This document shows positions 25,558 to 34,304 of a DNA stretch of 64,000 bases, one piece after another. The position numbers were made by a program, and so were the translations under genes. The first letter of the stretch is position 1, and every line of letters starts with the position of its first letter. The notes under the pieces were generated by a model. The model saw nothing but the letters and a program-made list of their open reading frames with translations. It searched no databases and was not told the origin of the DNA. The DNA comes from Ruminococcus turbiniformis (GTDB taxonomy: Bacteria; Bacillota; Clostridia; Lachnospirales; Lachnospiraceae). The stretch lies in the NCBI RefSeq assembly GCF_020687545.1, contig NZ_JAJEQX010000009.1, forward strand, positions 1 through 64,000. Direction: 5' to 3'.

Positions 25558-27990
25558 ATGGGTACAAAGATTATGTACAACCACAGAGCCATTGAGAAGA
25601 AATGGCGTGAGAAATGGGAGGAGAATCCGGTTAATCCGAAGGTGGATGACAGCGGAAAGAAAAAACCGAAATACTACTGCCTTGACATGTTCCCGTATCC
25701 GTCGGGAAACGGACTTCACGTAGGACACTGGAGAGGATACGTGATTTCTGATGTGTGGAGCCGTTATAAACTGCAGCAGGGTTACTACATCATTCACCCG
25801 ATGGGATGGGATGCGTTCGGACTTCCGGCAGAGAACTATGCCATCAAAATGGGCGTTCACCCGGCAAAATCCACAGCTGAGAACGTGGCAAACATTAAGA
25901 AGCAGATCAACGATATCGCAGCTCTTTACGACTGGGATATGGAAGTAAATACGACGGATCCGGCGTTCTACAAATGGACGCAGTGGATTTTCGTCAAGAT
26001 GTTTAAGGAAGGTCTTGCGTATGAGAAGGAGTTCCCGATCAACTGGTGCCCGTCCTGTAAGACCGGTCTGGCGAACGAGGAAGTTGTAAACGGAAAATGC
26101 GAGCGCTGCGGTTCTGAAGTGACGAAGAAGAACCTTCGCCAGTGGATGCTTCGGATCACGAAGTATGCGGACCGTCTGTTAAATGACCTGGATAAACTGG
26201 ACTGGCCGGAGAAGGTTAAGAAGATGCAGACAGACTGGATCGGAAAGTCCTACGGCGCTGAGGTAGACTTCCCGGTTGACGGAAGAGATGAGAAGATCAC
26301 AGTCTACACGACGAGACCGGATACGCTCTACGGAGCTACTTTCATGGTGCTCGCTCCGGAGCATGAGCTGGCTGCATCCCTTGCAACGCCTGAGACGAAA
26401 GAGGCAGTGGAGAAATACATTTACGAGGCTTCCATGAAGTCAAATGTAGACCGTATGCAGGATAAGGAGAAGACCGGCGTGTTTACGGGAAGCTATGCGA
26501 TCAACCCGTTAAACGGGGCGAAGACGCCGATCTGGCTGTCTGATTACGTGCTGGCAGACTACGGTACAGGAGCCATCATGTGCGTGCCGGCTCACGATGA
26601 CCGTGACTTTGAGTTCGCGAAGAAGTTTGATATCCCGATCGTCCAGGTTATCGCAAAGGACGGAAAAGAGATTGAGAATATGACGGAAGCGTACACAGAG
26701 GCGTCAGGAACAATGATCAATTCCGGCGAGTGGAACGGGATGGAGTCCGCAGTGCTTAAGAAAGAAGCGCCGCACATTATCGAAGAGCGGGGCATCGGCC
26801 GCGCGACGGTAAACTACAAGCTCCGTGACTGGGTATTCTCCCGTCAGCGCTACTGGGGAGAGCCGATCCCGATTGTACACTGCCCGGACTGCGGCTGCGT
26901 GCCGGTGCCGGAGGAGGAGCTTCCGCTTACCCTTCCGGACGTGGAGTCCTACGAGCCTACAGGGACAGGGGAGTCCCCGCTTGCGGCCATCGACGAGTGG
27001 GTGAACTGCAAGTGCCCGAAGTGCGGAAAACCGGCGAAGAGAGAGACAAACACCATGCCTCAGTGGGCAGGTTCTTCCTGGTATTTCCTGCGCTATGTGG
27101 ATAATCACAACGACAAAGAGCTGGTTTCCAGAGAGAAGGCAGACGAGATGCTTCCTGTTGATATGTATATCGGCGGTGTGGAGCATGCGGTGCTTCATCT
27201 TCTGTATTCCAGATTCTATACAAAGTTCCTGTGCGATATCGGCGTGATCGACTTTGACGAGCCGTTCCACAAGCTGTTCAACCAGGGAATGATCACCGGA
27301 AAGAACGGAATCAAGATGAGCAAGTCCAAAGGAAATGTCGTTTCCCCGGACGACCTTGTACGCGATTACGGCTGTGATTCCCTGAGAATGTATGAGCTCT
27401 TCGTAGGTCCGCCGGAGCTGGATGCGGAGTGGGATGACAGAGGAATCGACGGCGTCAACCGTTTCCTGAAACGTCTCTGGAACCTGCTTATGGAGAGCAA
27501 GGACGCGGATATCAAGGCGACAAAAGAGATGGTCCGTCTCCGCCACAAAATGGTTTACGATATCACAAGCCGTCTGGAGAGCTTCAGCCTGAATACGGTT
27601 ATTTCCGGATTCATGGAGTACAATAACAAGTTCATGGAAGTTGCGAAGAAAGAGGGCGGAATCGACAGAGAGACTCTGGAGACGATCGCAGTGCTTCTCT
27701 CCCCGTTTGCACCTCACTTTGCAGAGGAGATGTGGGAGCAGTTAGGCCACACGGAGACTGTCTTCAAGGCGGGATGGCCGAGCTATGACGAGAACGAGAT
27801 GAAGGACGATGAGATCCAGATTCCGGTTCAGATCAACGGCAAGACAAGAGCGGTTATCAGCATTTCCGCTGAGGCGGCGAAAGACGAGGCAATCGCGGCA
27901 GGAAAAGAAGCGATTGCGGATAAACTGACAGGCAATGTGATCAAGGAGATCTATGTGCCGAAGAAGATTATCAATATTGTGATGAAATAA
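25558..27990 (+). CDS. leuS: Leucyl-tRNA synthetase
   Basis: Charges tRNA-Leu; class I synthetase, cytoplasmic. The 810-aa product has the bacterial LeuRS length. The HIGH motif appears as GLHVGHWRGY (about residues 50-59), the editing (CP1) domain fills the middle with the TTRPDTLYGATF segment, and KMSKS is intact (about 586-590). The ATG at 25558 is chosen because GAGAGGA lies 8 bases upstream; an in-frame TTG at 25537 lacks a site. It is controlled by the leucine T-box. Confidence 0.97.
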   Translation: MGTKIMYNHRAIEKKWREKWEENPVNPKVDDSGKKKPKYYCLDMFPYPSGNGLHVGHWRGYVISDVWSRYKLQQGYYIIHPMGWDAFGLPAENYAIKMGVHPAKSTAENVANIKKQINDIAALYDWDMEVNTTDPAFYKWTQWIFVKMFKEGLAYEKEFPINWCPSCKTGLANEEVVNGKCERCGSEVTKKNLRQWMLRITKYADRLLNDLDKLDWPEKVKKMQTDWIGKSYGAEVDFPVDGRDEKITVYTTRPDTLYGATFMVLAPEHELAASLATPETKEAVEKYIYEASMKSNVDRMQDKEKTGVFTGSYAINPLNGAKTPIWLSDYVLADYGTGAIMCVPAHDDRDFEFAKKFDIPIVQVIAKDGKEIENMTEAYTEASGTMINSGEWNGMESAVLKKEAPHIIEERGIGRATVNYKLRDWVFSRQRYWGEPIPIVHCPDCGCVPVPEEELPLTLPDVESYEPTGTGESPLAAIDEWVNCKCPKCGKPAKRETNTMPQWAGSSWYFLRYVDNHNDKELVSREKADEMLPVDMYIGGVEHAVLHLLYSRFYTKFLCDIGVIDFDEPFHKLFNQGMITGKNGIKMSKSKGNVVSPDDLVRDYGCDSLRMYELFVGPPELDAEWDDRGIDGVNRFLKRLWNLLMESKDADIKATKEMVRLRHKMVYDITSRLESFSLNTVISGFMEYNNKFMEVAKKEGGIDRETLETIAVLLSPFAPHFAEEMWEQLGHTETVFKAGWPSYDENEMKDDEIQIPVQINGKTRAVISISAEAAKDEAIAAGKEAIADKLTGNVIKEIYVPKKIINIVMK

Positions 27991-27996
27991 TAATGA

Positions 27997-28045
27997 AGCG
28001 GCGTGAACACTCTGTGCAGTGTTTGCGCCGCTGATTTGTTTATTG
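27997..28045 (+). terminator. Terminator after leuS
   Basis: AGCGGCGTGAACACT pairs with AGTGTTTGCGCCGCT (ending 28032), followed by a T-rich stretch. It separates leuS from the convergent XRE gene. Confidence 0.75.
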
Positions 28046-28049
28046 TATT

Positions 28050-28247
28050 CTACTCTTCATCCAGAAAGAAGATCTCATCCACATGGAGTCCCAGCAGCTT
28101 TGCGATTTTCATTGCAAGCTCCAGAGTCGGGTTGTATTTGTCATTTTCGATGGCAATGATTGTCTGGCGGCTGACGCCCAGGAGCCTGGCCATATCCTCC
28201 TGGCGCATTCCGGCCTGTTTTCTGAGTTGTTTTACTGTGTTCTTCAT
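28050..28247 (-). CDS. Small XRE-family DNA-binding protein
   Basis: A 65-aa protein that is essentially a single Cro/C1 helix-turn-helix (MRQEDMARLLGVSRQTIIAI at residues 14-33), of the stand-alone type ending in an acidic tail. It probably acts as a dimeric repressor or activator. It is the last gene of the five-gene minus-strand operon, 8 bp after a small membrane protein, an arrangement often seen for XRE regulators paired with small membrane proteins. Its target is not known. Confidence 0.88.
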   Translation of the reverse strand: MKNTVKQLRKQAGMRQEDMARLLGVSRQTIIAIENDKYNPTLELAMKIAKLLGLHVDEIFFLDEE

Positions 28248-28255
28248 AGCTTTAG

Positions 28256-28582
28256 CTACAGCGTCACTGCGAGATATGTTCCCACAGACAGAAGTACAAT
28301 CAGGAAAATGACAGTGAGAAGGATCATCTGCAGCAGACGGTTCGGCTCTTTGTACTCATCATCGCCGGCAATCATTTTCTGCCGGATGGCTGTTTGGGAG
28401 AAAAACTGTACACTTGTGGCGAGACACAGGATGAGGACAGGCAGAGGTTCATATTCTGTCCCGTGTGCAAGTGACTGCCAGCAGTTGAAAAGAACCCATG
28501 CGGCCATGGCAAGCTTGAATCGCTTTTTGTAACAGTCCAGCCATAGAACTTTATTTATCAATTCTGTGAAGCAGAAGAGCAC
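28256..28582 (-). CDS. Small membrane protein, start uncertain
   Basis: Up to 108 residues with three hydrophobic stretches (around MAAWVLFNCW, LPVLILCLATSVQFF and MILLTVIFLIVLLSVGTYL). I do not recognise the family. The listed start is a GTG overlapping the permease gene by 32 bases; a TTG at 28561 or an ATG at 28507 are alternatives, none with a clear ribosome site, so translational coupling to the permease is likely. The XRE gene follows after 8 bp. Confidence 0.6.
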   Translation of the reverse strand: MLFCFTELINKVLWLDCYKKRFKLAMAAWVLFNCWQSLAHGTEYEPLPVLILCLATSVQFFSQTAIRQKMIAGDDEYKEPNRLLQMILLTVIFLIVLLSVGTYLAVTL

Positions 28583-29264
28583 ACAGACAGAACGCGGCGG
28601 TAAAGATCAGAAGAAGAGGCGCCGTACCTCCGGGGGAAAATGCCGATGCAGTCATCAGTTTATATCCCCACGATGCAGGAAGGAGTTTTCCCGCAGTTTC
28701 AAGCGCTTCCGGGAGCAGATCAGCAGGAAACATGATCCCGGAGAGCATGACAGAGGGCAGAAAAGCAATGATCGAAATCATAGAGGTTTTCGCCTGGTCT
28801 TTTACGGCCAGCCCGATTACGGCCGCGACGCCAAGTGATACTGCCGTGAAGATGGCGGTGCAGAGAAAGTACATTCCCGGATTTTCCGGAATCTCAGCGC
28901 CGAAAGCGGGCGGCGCGGCGAGAAAGAGAATGACGCTCATGATCATCAGATGGATGAAGGAAGACAGAACGGTCAGGATAAGGCCGAGCCAGAGAGGGAC
29001 GCCGTTTGCCTGATACATCTTTTTGATGCCGCTTCCGTATATTTCCACGAGAGAGGGCGGAACCCCGATGAGGGCGCCCATTGTCACGCCGAACACGGTC
29101 ATGGACTGGATCAGCGTACCCTTTGTCTCCGGCATGACAGAAGTAAAGATTCCGCCCATCACAGCGAAGAAAAGAAGCGGGACGAGGTAGCAGGTGATGA
29201 GCATTGTCCTGCTTCTTATGTCAAGTTTCCATTGCAGTCCAGCTCCGTATAAAAAAGCTTTCAT
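28551..29264 (-). CDS. ABC-2 type transporter permease
   Basis: Membrane component of an ABC exporter. The 237-aa protein has about six hydrophobic segments in ABC-2 arrangement, with a conserved SVMLSGIMFPADLLPE segment near residue 170 typical of the family. Its ATG overlaps the stop of the ATPase gene by four bases (ATGA), so the two are coupled. The substrate is unknown, but the TipAS-type MerR regulator at the head of the operon suggests export of a toxic small molecule or peptide antibiotic (inference). Confidence 0.88.
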   Translation of the reverse strand: MKAFLYGAGLQWKLDIRSRTMLITCYLVPLLFFAVMGGIFTSVMPETKGTLIQSMTVFGVTMGALIGVPPSLVEIYGSGIKKMYQANGVPLWLGLILTVLSSFIHLMIMSVILFLAAPPAFGAEIPENPGMYFLCTAIFTAVSLGVAAVIGLAVKDQAKTSMISIIAFLPSVMLSGIMFPADLLPEALETAGKLLPASWGYKLMTASAFSPGGTAPLLLIFTAAFCLCALLLHRIDK

Positions 29265-30145
29265 CTGTTATTCTCCTTTGCGATCTTCATAAAATGCTGT
29301 TCCAGCGAACCCCGGTCCACACGGATATCGGAGATGACGGTTCCGTCTTTTTTGTACTGTCCAAGCAGGGAGAGGAGCGTTTCCGCGATATCGTCGGATT
29401 CGTATGTTTCGTATGTTTCGGTTCCGTTTTCAGGGAAGAGTTCTTCCCGGTATTCGGAAAGGGTTTGCCCCGGTCTCTCAACCCGGACCGTGATCTTATA
29501 ATGTCTGCCCACCTGTTCATTGAGTTCGGGGACTGTACCGATAAAAGCGATTTTCCCGCCGGCCAGAATGGCGATCCGGTCACACAGAGTTTCGACTTCG
29601 GCCATGTCATGGCTTGCGAGTATGATGGTTTTTCCCTGCTCTTTCAGCCTGCGGATCTGTCTGTGAAGCGAGATTCGTGCTTCTACGTCGAGTCCTGCAG
29701 TCGGTTCGTCCAGGAACAGAATATCAGGATCGCGGATCAGTGCGAGAGCCAGATGAAGACGGCGTTTCTGGCCTGTTGAGAGCTGATAATACTGTTTTCC
29801 GGAAAGCTCTCCTATGCCGAGGGAGGAGAGCATCGTTTCGTCGGCAGAGGTGCGATTCCACCCGGCAAAGAGTCTGACCGCTTCCATTGCCCTGATATGT
29901 TCCGGCAGAGAAGCCGACTGAAGCTGGATGCCGGTTCTGCCGTTTACTGTGATAGTTCCGCTGTCATATCTGCGAAGTCCTTCGATACATTCAAGGGTTG
30001 TCGTCTTGCCTGCTCCGTTGCTGCCGAGCAGTGCGAAGATCTCGCCCCGGCGTACAGAAAAATCAACACCCTTTAACACGGCATGGTCTCCATAGTTTTT
30101 GTGCAGTCCGGTGACGAGCAGAGCGTCTGACATCTGATCTTTCAT
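29261..30145 (-). CDS. ABC transporter ATP-binding protein
   Basis: Energises the adjoining permease. The 294-aa protein shows Walker A GSNGAGKTTT (residues 38-47), the signature LSTGQKRRLHLA (about 122-133), Walker B ILFLDEPTAGLD (about 141-152) and the switch His in ASHDMAE. About 70 further C-terminal residues form the extra domain common in drug- and lantibiotic-type exporters. It overlaps merR by four bases at its start and the permease by four at its end. Confidence 0.93.
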   Translation of the reverse strand: MKDQMSDALLVTGLHKNYGDHAVLKGVDFSVRRGEIFALLGSNGAGKTTTLECIEGLRRYDSGTITVNGRTGIQLQSASLPEHIRAMEAVRLFAGWNRTSADETMLSSLGIGELSGKQYYQLSTGQKRRLHLALALIRDPDILFLDEPTAGLDVEARISLHRQIRRLKEQGKTIILASHDMAEVETLCDRIAILAGGKIAFIGTVPELNEQVGRHYKITVRVERPGQTLSEYREELFPENGTETYETYESDDIAETLLSLLGQYKKDGTVISDIRVDRGSLEQHFMKIAKENNR

Positions 30146-30963
30146 TTTGCGTCCTCCTGAAACGGGTTGATTCCAAGCCGGGAGAAATAGACCTCCAGCA
30201 CCTGTCCGACATAGGCTCCGGCGTCGGCCTGTTTGTTTTTCCAGTCACTGTCGGCCCCGTCAAACTGTCCCAGCTCCATGAGCCGGGGAAGCATACTCAT
30301 ATCTCCTCCGGTAAATTCGGTGATCATTTCCCAGTATGCTTTTGCAAACTGCTGTCCTTCGCTGCTGTCAGCGGGGACATTTGCTTTTTTCAGACGCAGC
30401 GCTTCCTCCTGAAGATTCAGGAAGGTGTCCATAAACGCCTGCCCGCTGTCTTTGTCGAAACGAGTGCGGATATGATCCAGCATCTCATCGTCAAAGTGTT
30501 TGATCAGCCAGTAGAACTCATTGTCCATCTGCAGATTTACGATAATGTCTGCATATTTTTTGAAATCAACGGTCTGCATGTTCAGTACTTCTTCCCTGAG
30601 CAGTTCCAGGTCTTTAAGAGAGTCTGAGAGAGAGTCTATTTTCCGGCGGAGAGCGGCGGCCTGTTCCGAGAGAACCCCGGCTACCTCTGACGGTGTGTCA
30701 AGGGGGATGAGCCGGTTTTTTATATCATCCAGAGAGAATCCCAGATGCTTTAGAGAAAGGATCTGATGGAGCTTTACGATATCCCTGTCTGTGTAGAGCC
30801 TACGGCCGCCTTCGCTTACGGCGGAAGGAGAGAGAAGCCCTTCTCTGTCGTAATGCTGCAGAGTGCGCACAGTGACGTCCATCTTTTTGGCAACCTCGCC
30901 TACAGTCATATATCCTTCTGGAATTGCTTTTTGTCCTTTTGAAATTACTTTCTGTTTTTCCAT
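30142..30963 (-). CDS. MerR-family regulator with TipAS-like effector domain
   Basis: A 273-aa transcription factor. Residues about 17-86 form the MerR winged helix (MTVGEVAKKMDVTVRTLQHY and GLLSPSAVSEGGRRLYTD), residues about 90-130 a dimerisation coiled coil, and the remaining 140 residues an all-helical domain resembling TipAS, which binds multidrug or thiopeptide ligands in known cases. It is the first gene of the operon and sits behind a MerR-type promoter, so it very likely controls its own operon, including the ABC exporter. GGAGG precedes the ATG. Confidence 0.88.
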   Translation of the reverse strand: MEKQKVISKGQKAIPEGYMTVGEVAKKMDVTVRTLQHYDREGLLSPSAVSEGGRRLYTDRDIVKLHQILSLKHLGFSLDDIKNRLIPLDTPSEVAGVLSEQAAALRRKIDSLSDSLKDLELLREEVLNMQTVDFKKYADIIVNLQMDNEFYWLIKHFDDEMLDHIRTRFDKDSGQAFMDTFLNLQEEALRLKKANVPADSSEGQQFAKAYWEMITEFTGGDMSMLPRLMELGQFDGADSDWKNKQADAGAYVGQVLEVYFSRLGINPFQEDAK

Positions 30964-30986
30964 TTCTTATCGCCTCCTGTAGAAAT

Positions 30987-31017
30987 AGTATAGCTCATGA
31001 CGCAGCGTCATGAGCAA
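30987..31017 (-). promoter_or_regulatory. MerR-type promoter with 19-bp spacer and 23-bp perfect palindrome
   Basis: On the minus strand, TTGCTC (31012-31017) and TATACT (30987-30992) are 19 bp apart. A perfect 11-1-11 palindrome (GCTCATGACGC and its complement, 30993-31015) fills the spacer. This is the layout expected for MerR regulators that untwist an over-long spacer. Confidence 0.88.
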
Positions 31018-31056
31018 GGGGGTTAAAGGAAAAATGAACTGAGCACTTCTGGCCGC

Positions 31057-31694
31057 TTACAGACTGGATCGCTCATGGCGCACCAGATAGTTGAGGTACA
31101 GACCGTTTTCCCCGATTTTTTCAACCCGCTTCAGCGTGAACTCCACAGGAGCTTCCTCGCTGAAAGCGGGTTAAGGAAACTCCAGTTTACAAGGCCGCCT
31201 CCGCAGATCAGCAGTTTTTTAATATGGAAGAGATCGTACAGTTTTTCCATTGCCATCCTGCAGTCCAGCTCATTTTCTCCGGCGAGAATGTAGGAGACTT
31301 CTCTCTGGCGCAGATATGCCGGGTAGGAGACCGGGGTGGAGCCGGTGAGAATCTCGATCACGTGAGTGGGAGTCGTTCCCCGGTAGTAAAAAGTCCCGGA
31401 TTCCCATCCGATCTCCCCTTCTGTATCCACGGAGACGTAATAAAGATCAGCGTTTTCGTCCGCGACAAAATCGCCCTCAGGGACAGAAGAAACTTCCGCC
31501 AGGACCGGGCGGACGAAACTGGTAAATTCCTTTGTGGTTGTCGTTCCGTACATCCAGGCACCGGCAGCCAGTTCGCTTCGCAGTGCTGCATATTTTCCGG
31601 CCAGTTCCGCCGTACTTTCTGTTTCCATAAAAGGTCCGTTTATTTTTCCATCAAGAGAGCTTAAAATGTGGCATATTGTGTATGGTTTATTCAT
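31057..31694 (-). pseudogene. Broken RibD C-terminal-domain (dihydrofolate-reductase-like) gene
   Basis: The frame 31131-31694 encodes 187 aa of a RibD-C family reductase: start MNKPYTICHILSSLDGKING, then CGGGLVNWSFLN near the end. It is cut off before the usual final third. The expected C-terminal strand-turn-strand tail (VEFTLKRVEKIGENGLYLNY) is present downstream in another frame and ends at 31057. About 40-60 codons normally found between these parts are missing. An inverted repeat (AACCCGCTTCAGCG 31123-31136, CGCTGAAAGCGGGTT 31158-31172) lies exactly at the join. It probably gives no active enzyme. Confidence 0.7.
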
Positions 31695-32001
31695 GGTTTA
31701 CACCTCCGGTTCTGTTTTGCCGTTTTTGTCCTTTCCATACAGGAACATGGTTTCACTGAATATTATAACTTCTGAAAAAGGATGCGGGAAGAGGCGTTTT
31801 AGTAGGCAGGTATGTACCGGAAGGTTTTATGTGCTGGACTTTCCGGGGCAGAGTGATACAATAAAGTCAGTGTATACGGTTTTGTTACAAATAAAAACAG
31901 CTGGCGGGACGCATGCTCGCCGTACTGTTATATTACGGCCGCCTGCCGGATCTGTTTTGAGTTCCGGATATCGGCGGCGGGAACGGAAGGGAGAGAGAAA
32001 A
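31695..32001. other. 307-bp intergenic region before the esterase gene
   Basis: Holds the ribosome site of the broken reductase on the minus strand and a possible plus-strand promoter, CTGGAC (31834-31839) with TACAAT (31857-31862), 17 bp apart. I see no further gene or RNA structure. Confidence 0.35.
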
Positions 32002-32889
32002 ATGTCACAGATGAGTGATTATGTGAGAAGAACATTTAAGGAAAATGACGATATACGGGATGCCGGACTTACCACACCCGATGATGTCGTCCGCTACGAC
32101 GATATCTGCTATGGAACGGACACAAAATGGCAGATGCTTGACGTGTACCGGCCGAAGGAAAAAGCAGGGGAAACGCTTCCTGTAATCGTGAGCGTACACG
32201 GCGGGGGATGGGTGTACGGGGACAAGGAGTTGTATCAGTTTTACTGTATGAGCCTTGCGCAGAGAGGGTTTGCGGTTGTAAATTACACCTACCGTCTTGC
32301 GCCGGAATTTCAGTATCCGAGCTCTCTCGAGGATACGAATCTTGTTTTTGCCTGGGTGATGAAACATGCGGAAGAGTACGGGATGGACACGAAGAATGTG
32401 TTTGCTGTGGGCGATTCCGCGGGAGGAAACCTTCTTGGAATTTATGCGGCCGTGCTGACCAATGCGGAATATGCGGCGCAGTATCCCTTCCGTGTGCCAG
32501 AAGGGCTTAAGCTGAATGCGGCTGCGCTTAACTGCGGAGTGTATGATGTGGCGATGGCCGGGGACGAGAATGAGATGAGAAGAGAGCTGATGAAAGATCT
32601 GCTGCCTGAGAAGGGCAGCGAGAGAGAACTTGCGCTTATCTCTCCGGTGAATCATGTGACAGAGAATTATCCGCCGGTGTTTCTTATGACTGCGGTCAAT
32701 GATTTTGTGAAAATGCAGGCTCCTGCCATGGCAGAGAAACTGGCGGAGAAGAATGTACCGTTTACGTTTAAGCTATATGGAGATAAGGACAACCGTCTTC
32801 CCCATGTGTTCCATCTGAATATGAGATGTGTGGAGGGAGCGGTCTGCAACGACGAGGAGTGCGCGTATTTCAGAGAGCATATGCGTTGA
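32002..32889 (+). CDS. Alpha/beta hydrolase (esterase/lipase, HSL-like)
   Basis: A 295-aa cytoplasmic carboxylesterase-type hydrolase. The oxyanion-hole motif HGGGW (about residues 72-76) and nucleophile elbow GDSAGG (about 142-147) mark the hormone-sensitive-lipase group. The acid is probably the Asp in TAVNDFV and the base the His in LPHVFHLN near the C terminus. The natural substrate is unknown. The ATG at 32002 follows GGAGAGAG and gives the family length; the frame is open much further upstream only because it shadows the reductase remnant. Confidence 0.87.
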   Translation: MSQMSDYVRRTFKENDDIRDAGLTTPDDVVRYDDICYGTDTKWQMLDVYRPKEKAGETLPVIVSVHGGGWVYGDKELYQFYCMSLAQRGFAVVNYTYRLAPEFQYPSSLEDTNLVFAWVMKHAEEYGMDTKNVFAVGDSAGGNLLGIYAAVLTNAEYAAQYPFRVPEGLKLNAAALNCGVYDVAMAGDENEMRRELMKDLLPEKGSERELALISPVNHVTENYPPVFLMTAVNDFVKMQAPAMAEKLAEKNVPFTFKLYGDKDNRLPHVFHLNMRCVEGAVCNDEECAYFREHMR

Positions 32890-32948
32890 GCAGACTGTGG
32901 ATGGGCGGATGAACTGCGGGCGGAAGAAAGGGAGACGACGGCAGTATT

Positions 32949-33890
32949 ATGATTCTCAGTGCGAGCAGGCGGACCGATATTCCGTCTTACTATTCAAAGT
33001 GGTTTTTTAACAGAATAAAGGAAGGGTATGTGCTGGTCCGGAATCCGATGAATTATCATCAGGTCAGCCGGATCAACATTTCCCCGGATGTGACGGATGG
33101 GATTGTTTTCTGGACGAAAAATCCATCCCGTATGCTGGAACGGCTTGGCGAGCTGGACGACTATTCATACTATTTCCAGTTTACGCTCACTCCGTACGGA
33201 GATGATGTGGAACCGGGACTGCCGTCAAAGCGCAGCGTGATTATTCCGTCATTTCTTGAGCTTGCCCGGAGAGTCGGGCCAAGGAGGGTGATCTGGCGGT
33301 ATGATCCGATTCTCATCAACGAGAAATATACGGTTGAGAGGCATATGCGGTATTTTGAGATGCTTGCTTGTATTCTGGCGGACTCGACAGAAAAATGCGT
33401 GATCAGCTTTGTCGATCAGTATCGGAATATTTCTTCCGCCATGCGGCGGCTGGGAGTAAAAGAAGTCAGTGCGGATGAGATGCATCTGATCGCACGGCAT
33501 TTCTCAGATACTGCCGGAAAGCACGGTATGACGGTATATGCCTGTGCGGAGGCGGAAAATCTGGAAAAGTGGGGTGTGAAAAAGGCACACTGCATCGATC
33601 CGGAGCTTCTGGGGGAACTGGCCGGATACACGATCTCAGCCGGGAAGGACAAAAACCAGAGAGCAGAGTGCGGGTGCGCAGAGAGTATTGATATCGGTGC
33701 GTACAATTCCTGCCGGAATCTGTGTGAGTATTGCTATGCGAATCACAGCTTAAGCGGGATAGAGAGAAATATCCGGCTGCATGATCCGAAGTCTCCGATG
33801 CTGATCGGAAATGTGGAGGAAGGGGATCGGATTGCGGAGCGGAAGGTGAAGAAGGTCGGGGACGGGCAGATGGAGATGAGGTGGGAGTGA
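32949..33890 (+). CDS. DUF1848 family protein
   Basis: A 313-aa protein of the DUF1848 family, opening with ILSASRRTDIPSYYSKWF. It carries a C-terminal cysteine cluster (CGCAESIDIG and CRNLCEYCYAN, about residues 240-265) that resembles an iron-sulfur site of radical-SAM-like enzymes. The reaction is unknown. It starts 59 bp after the esterase, with GGGAGACGACGG upstream, and could be co-transcribed. A strong promoter for the next region begins 15 bp after its stop. Confidence 0.85.
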   Translation: MILSASRRTDIPSYYSKWFFNRIKEGYVLVRNPMNYHQVSRINISPDVTDGIVFWTKNPSRMLERLGELDDYSYYFQFTLTPYGDDVEPGLPSKRSVIIPSFLELARRVGPRRVIWRYDPILINEKYTVERHMRYFEMLACILADSTEKCVISFVDQYRNISSAMRRLGVKEVSADEMHLIARHFSDTAGKHGMTVYACAEAENLEKWGVKKAHCIDPELLGELAGYTISAGKDKNQRAECGCAESIDIGAYNSCRNLCEYCYANHSLSGIERNIRLHDPKSPMLIGNVEEGDRIAERKVKKVGDGQMEMRWE

Positions 33891-33905
33891 ATTGCCAAAC
33901 CAGAA

Positions 33906-33934
33906 TTGACACCGGATACGATATGAGCTAAAAT
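33906..33934 (+). promoter_or_regulatory. Consensus-like promoter at the head of the AT-rich island
   Basis: TTGACA (33906-33911) and TAAAAT (33929-33934) with a 17-bp spacer. It lies before the decayed frames and the DUF3990-NADAR gene set, and is the only good promoter seen for them. Confidence 0.65.
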
Positions 33935-33990
33935 GAAAAAGAACATTTGTTCGGTTTTCTGCAGGCGCTACTTTGTAAGAGGAACAATAC

Positions 33991-34304
33991 ATGGCATCAT
34001 CTAATCTATACCAAAAAATAAAACAGGTTATCAGAGAAGACGGAACTTTTGTACAGATTTTGAGGACGGAATAGGAGTAAACGGACTGAATGATACTAGG
34101 CGGACAAAATGAGCAAGAATTAGCTGGAGAGAGCAATTGAGGCTTAGCGAATTAGGAATTATTAATTTAGATTCATCTAAAAGATGGCATACTGTGCCTA
34201 AGGGCGGTTATAGCAGTATTATTGATGCCCCCAGAGGTTTAATTATTATAGTGAAAAATAATTCTGAACAGGAAATTAAGGTAGAGTATAACGCATTTTT
34301 TTGA
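33991..34304 (+). pseudogene. Decayed coding remnants upstream of the DUF3990 gene
   Basis: An ATG at 33991 with AGAGG upstream starts a 27-codon frame (MASSNLYQKIKQVIREDGTF...) that stops at 34074. A second frame continues as CTDFEDGIGVNGLNDTRR to a stop at 34110. From there the same frame encodes about 63 residues (WREQLRLSELGIINLDSS, then KGGYSSIIDAPRG and EIKVEYNAFF) to the TGA at 34302. A run of seven T at 34296-34302 then shifts into the next ORF, whose first residues (LTSAGDELLSVATY) continue it naturally. This reads as pieces of one or two lost genes. The second piece recalls winged-helix C termini of DUF2806-like proteins, with low certainty. Confidence 0.45.

Noticed and set aside
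31534-32001. N-terminal extension of the esterase ORF
   Set aside because: The open frame upstream of 32002 is antisense to the reductase remnant, and the esterase domain with its ribosome site begins at 32002.
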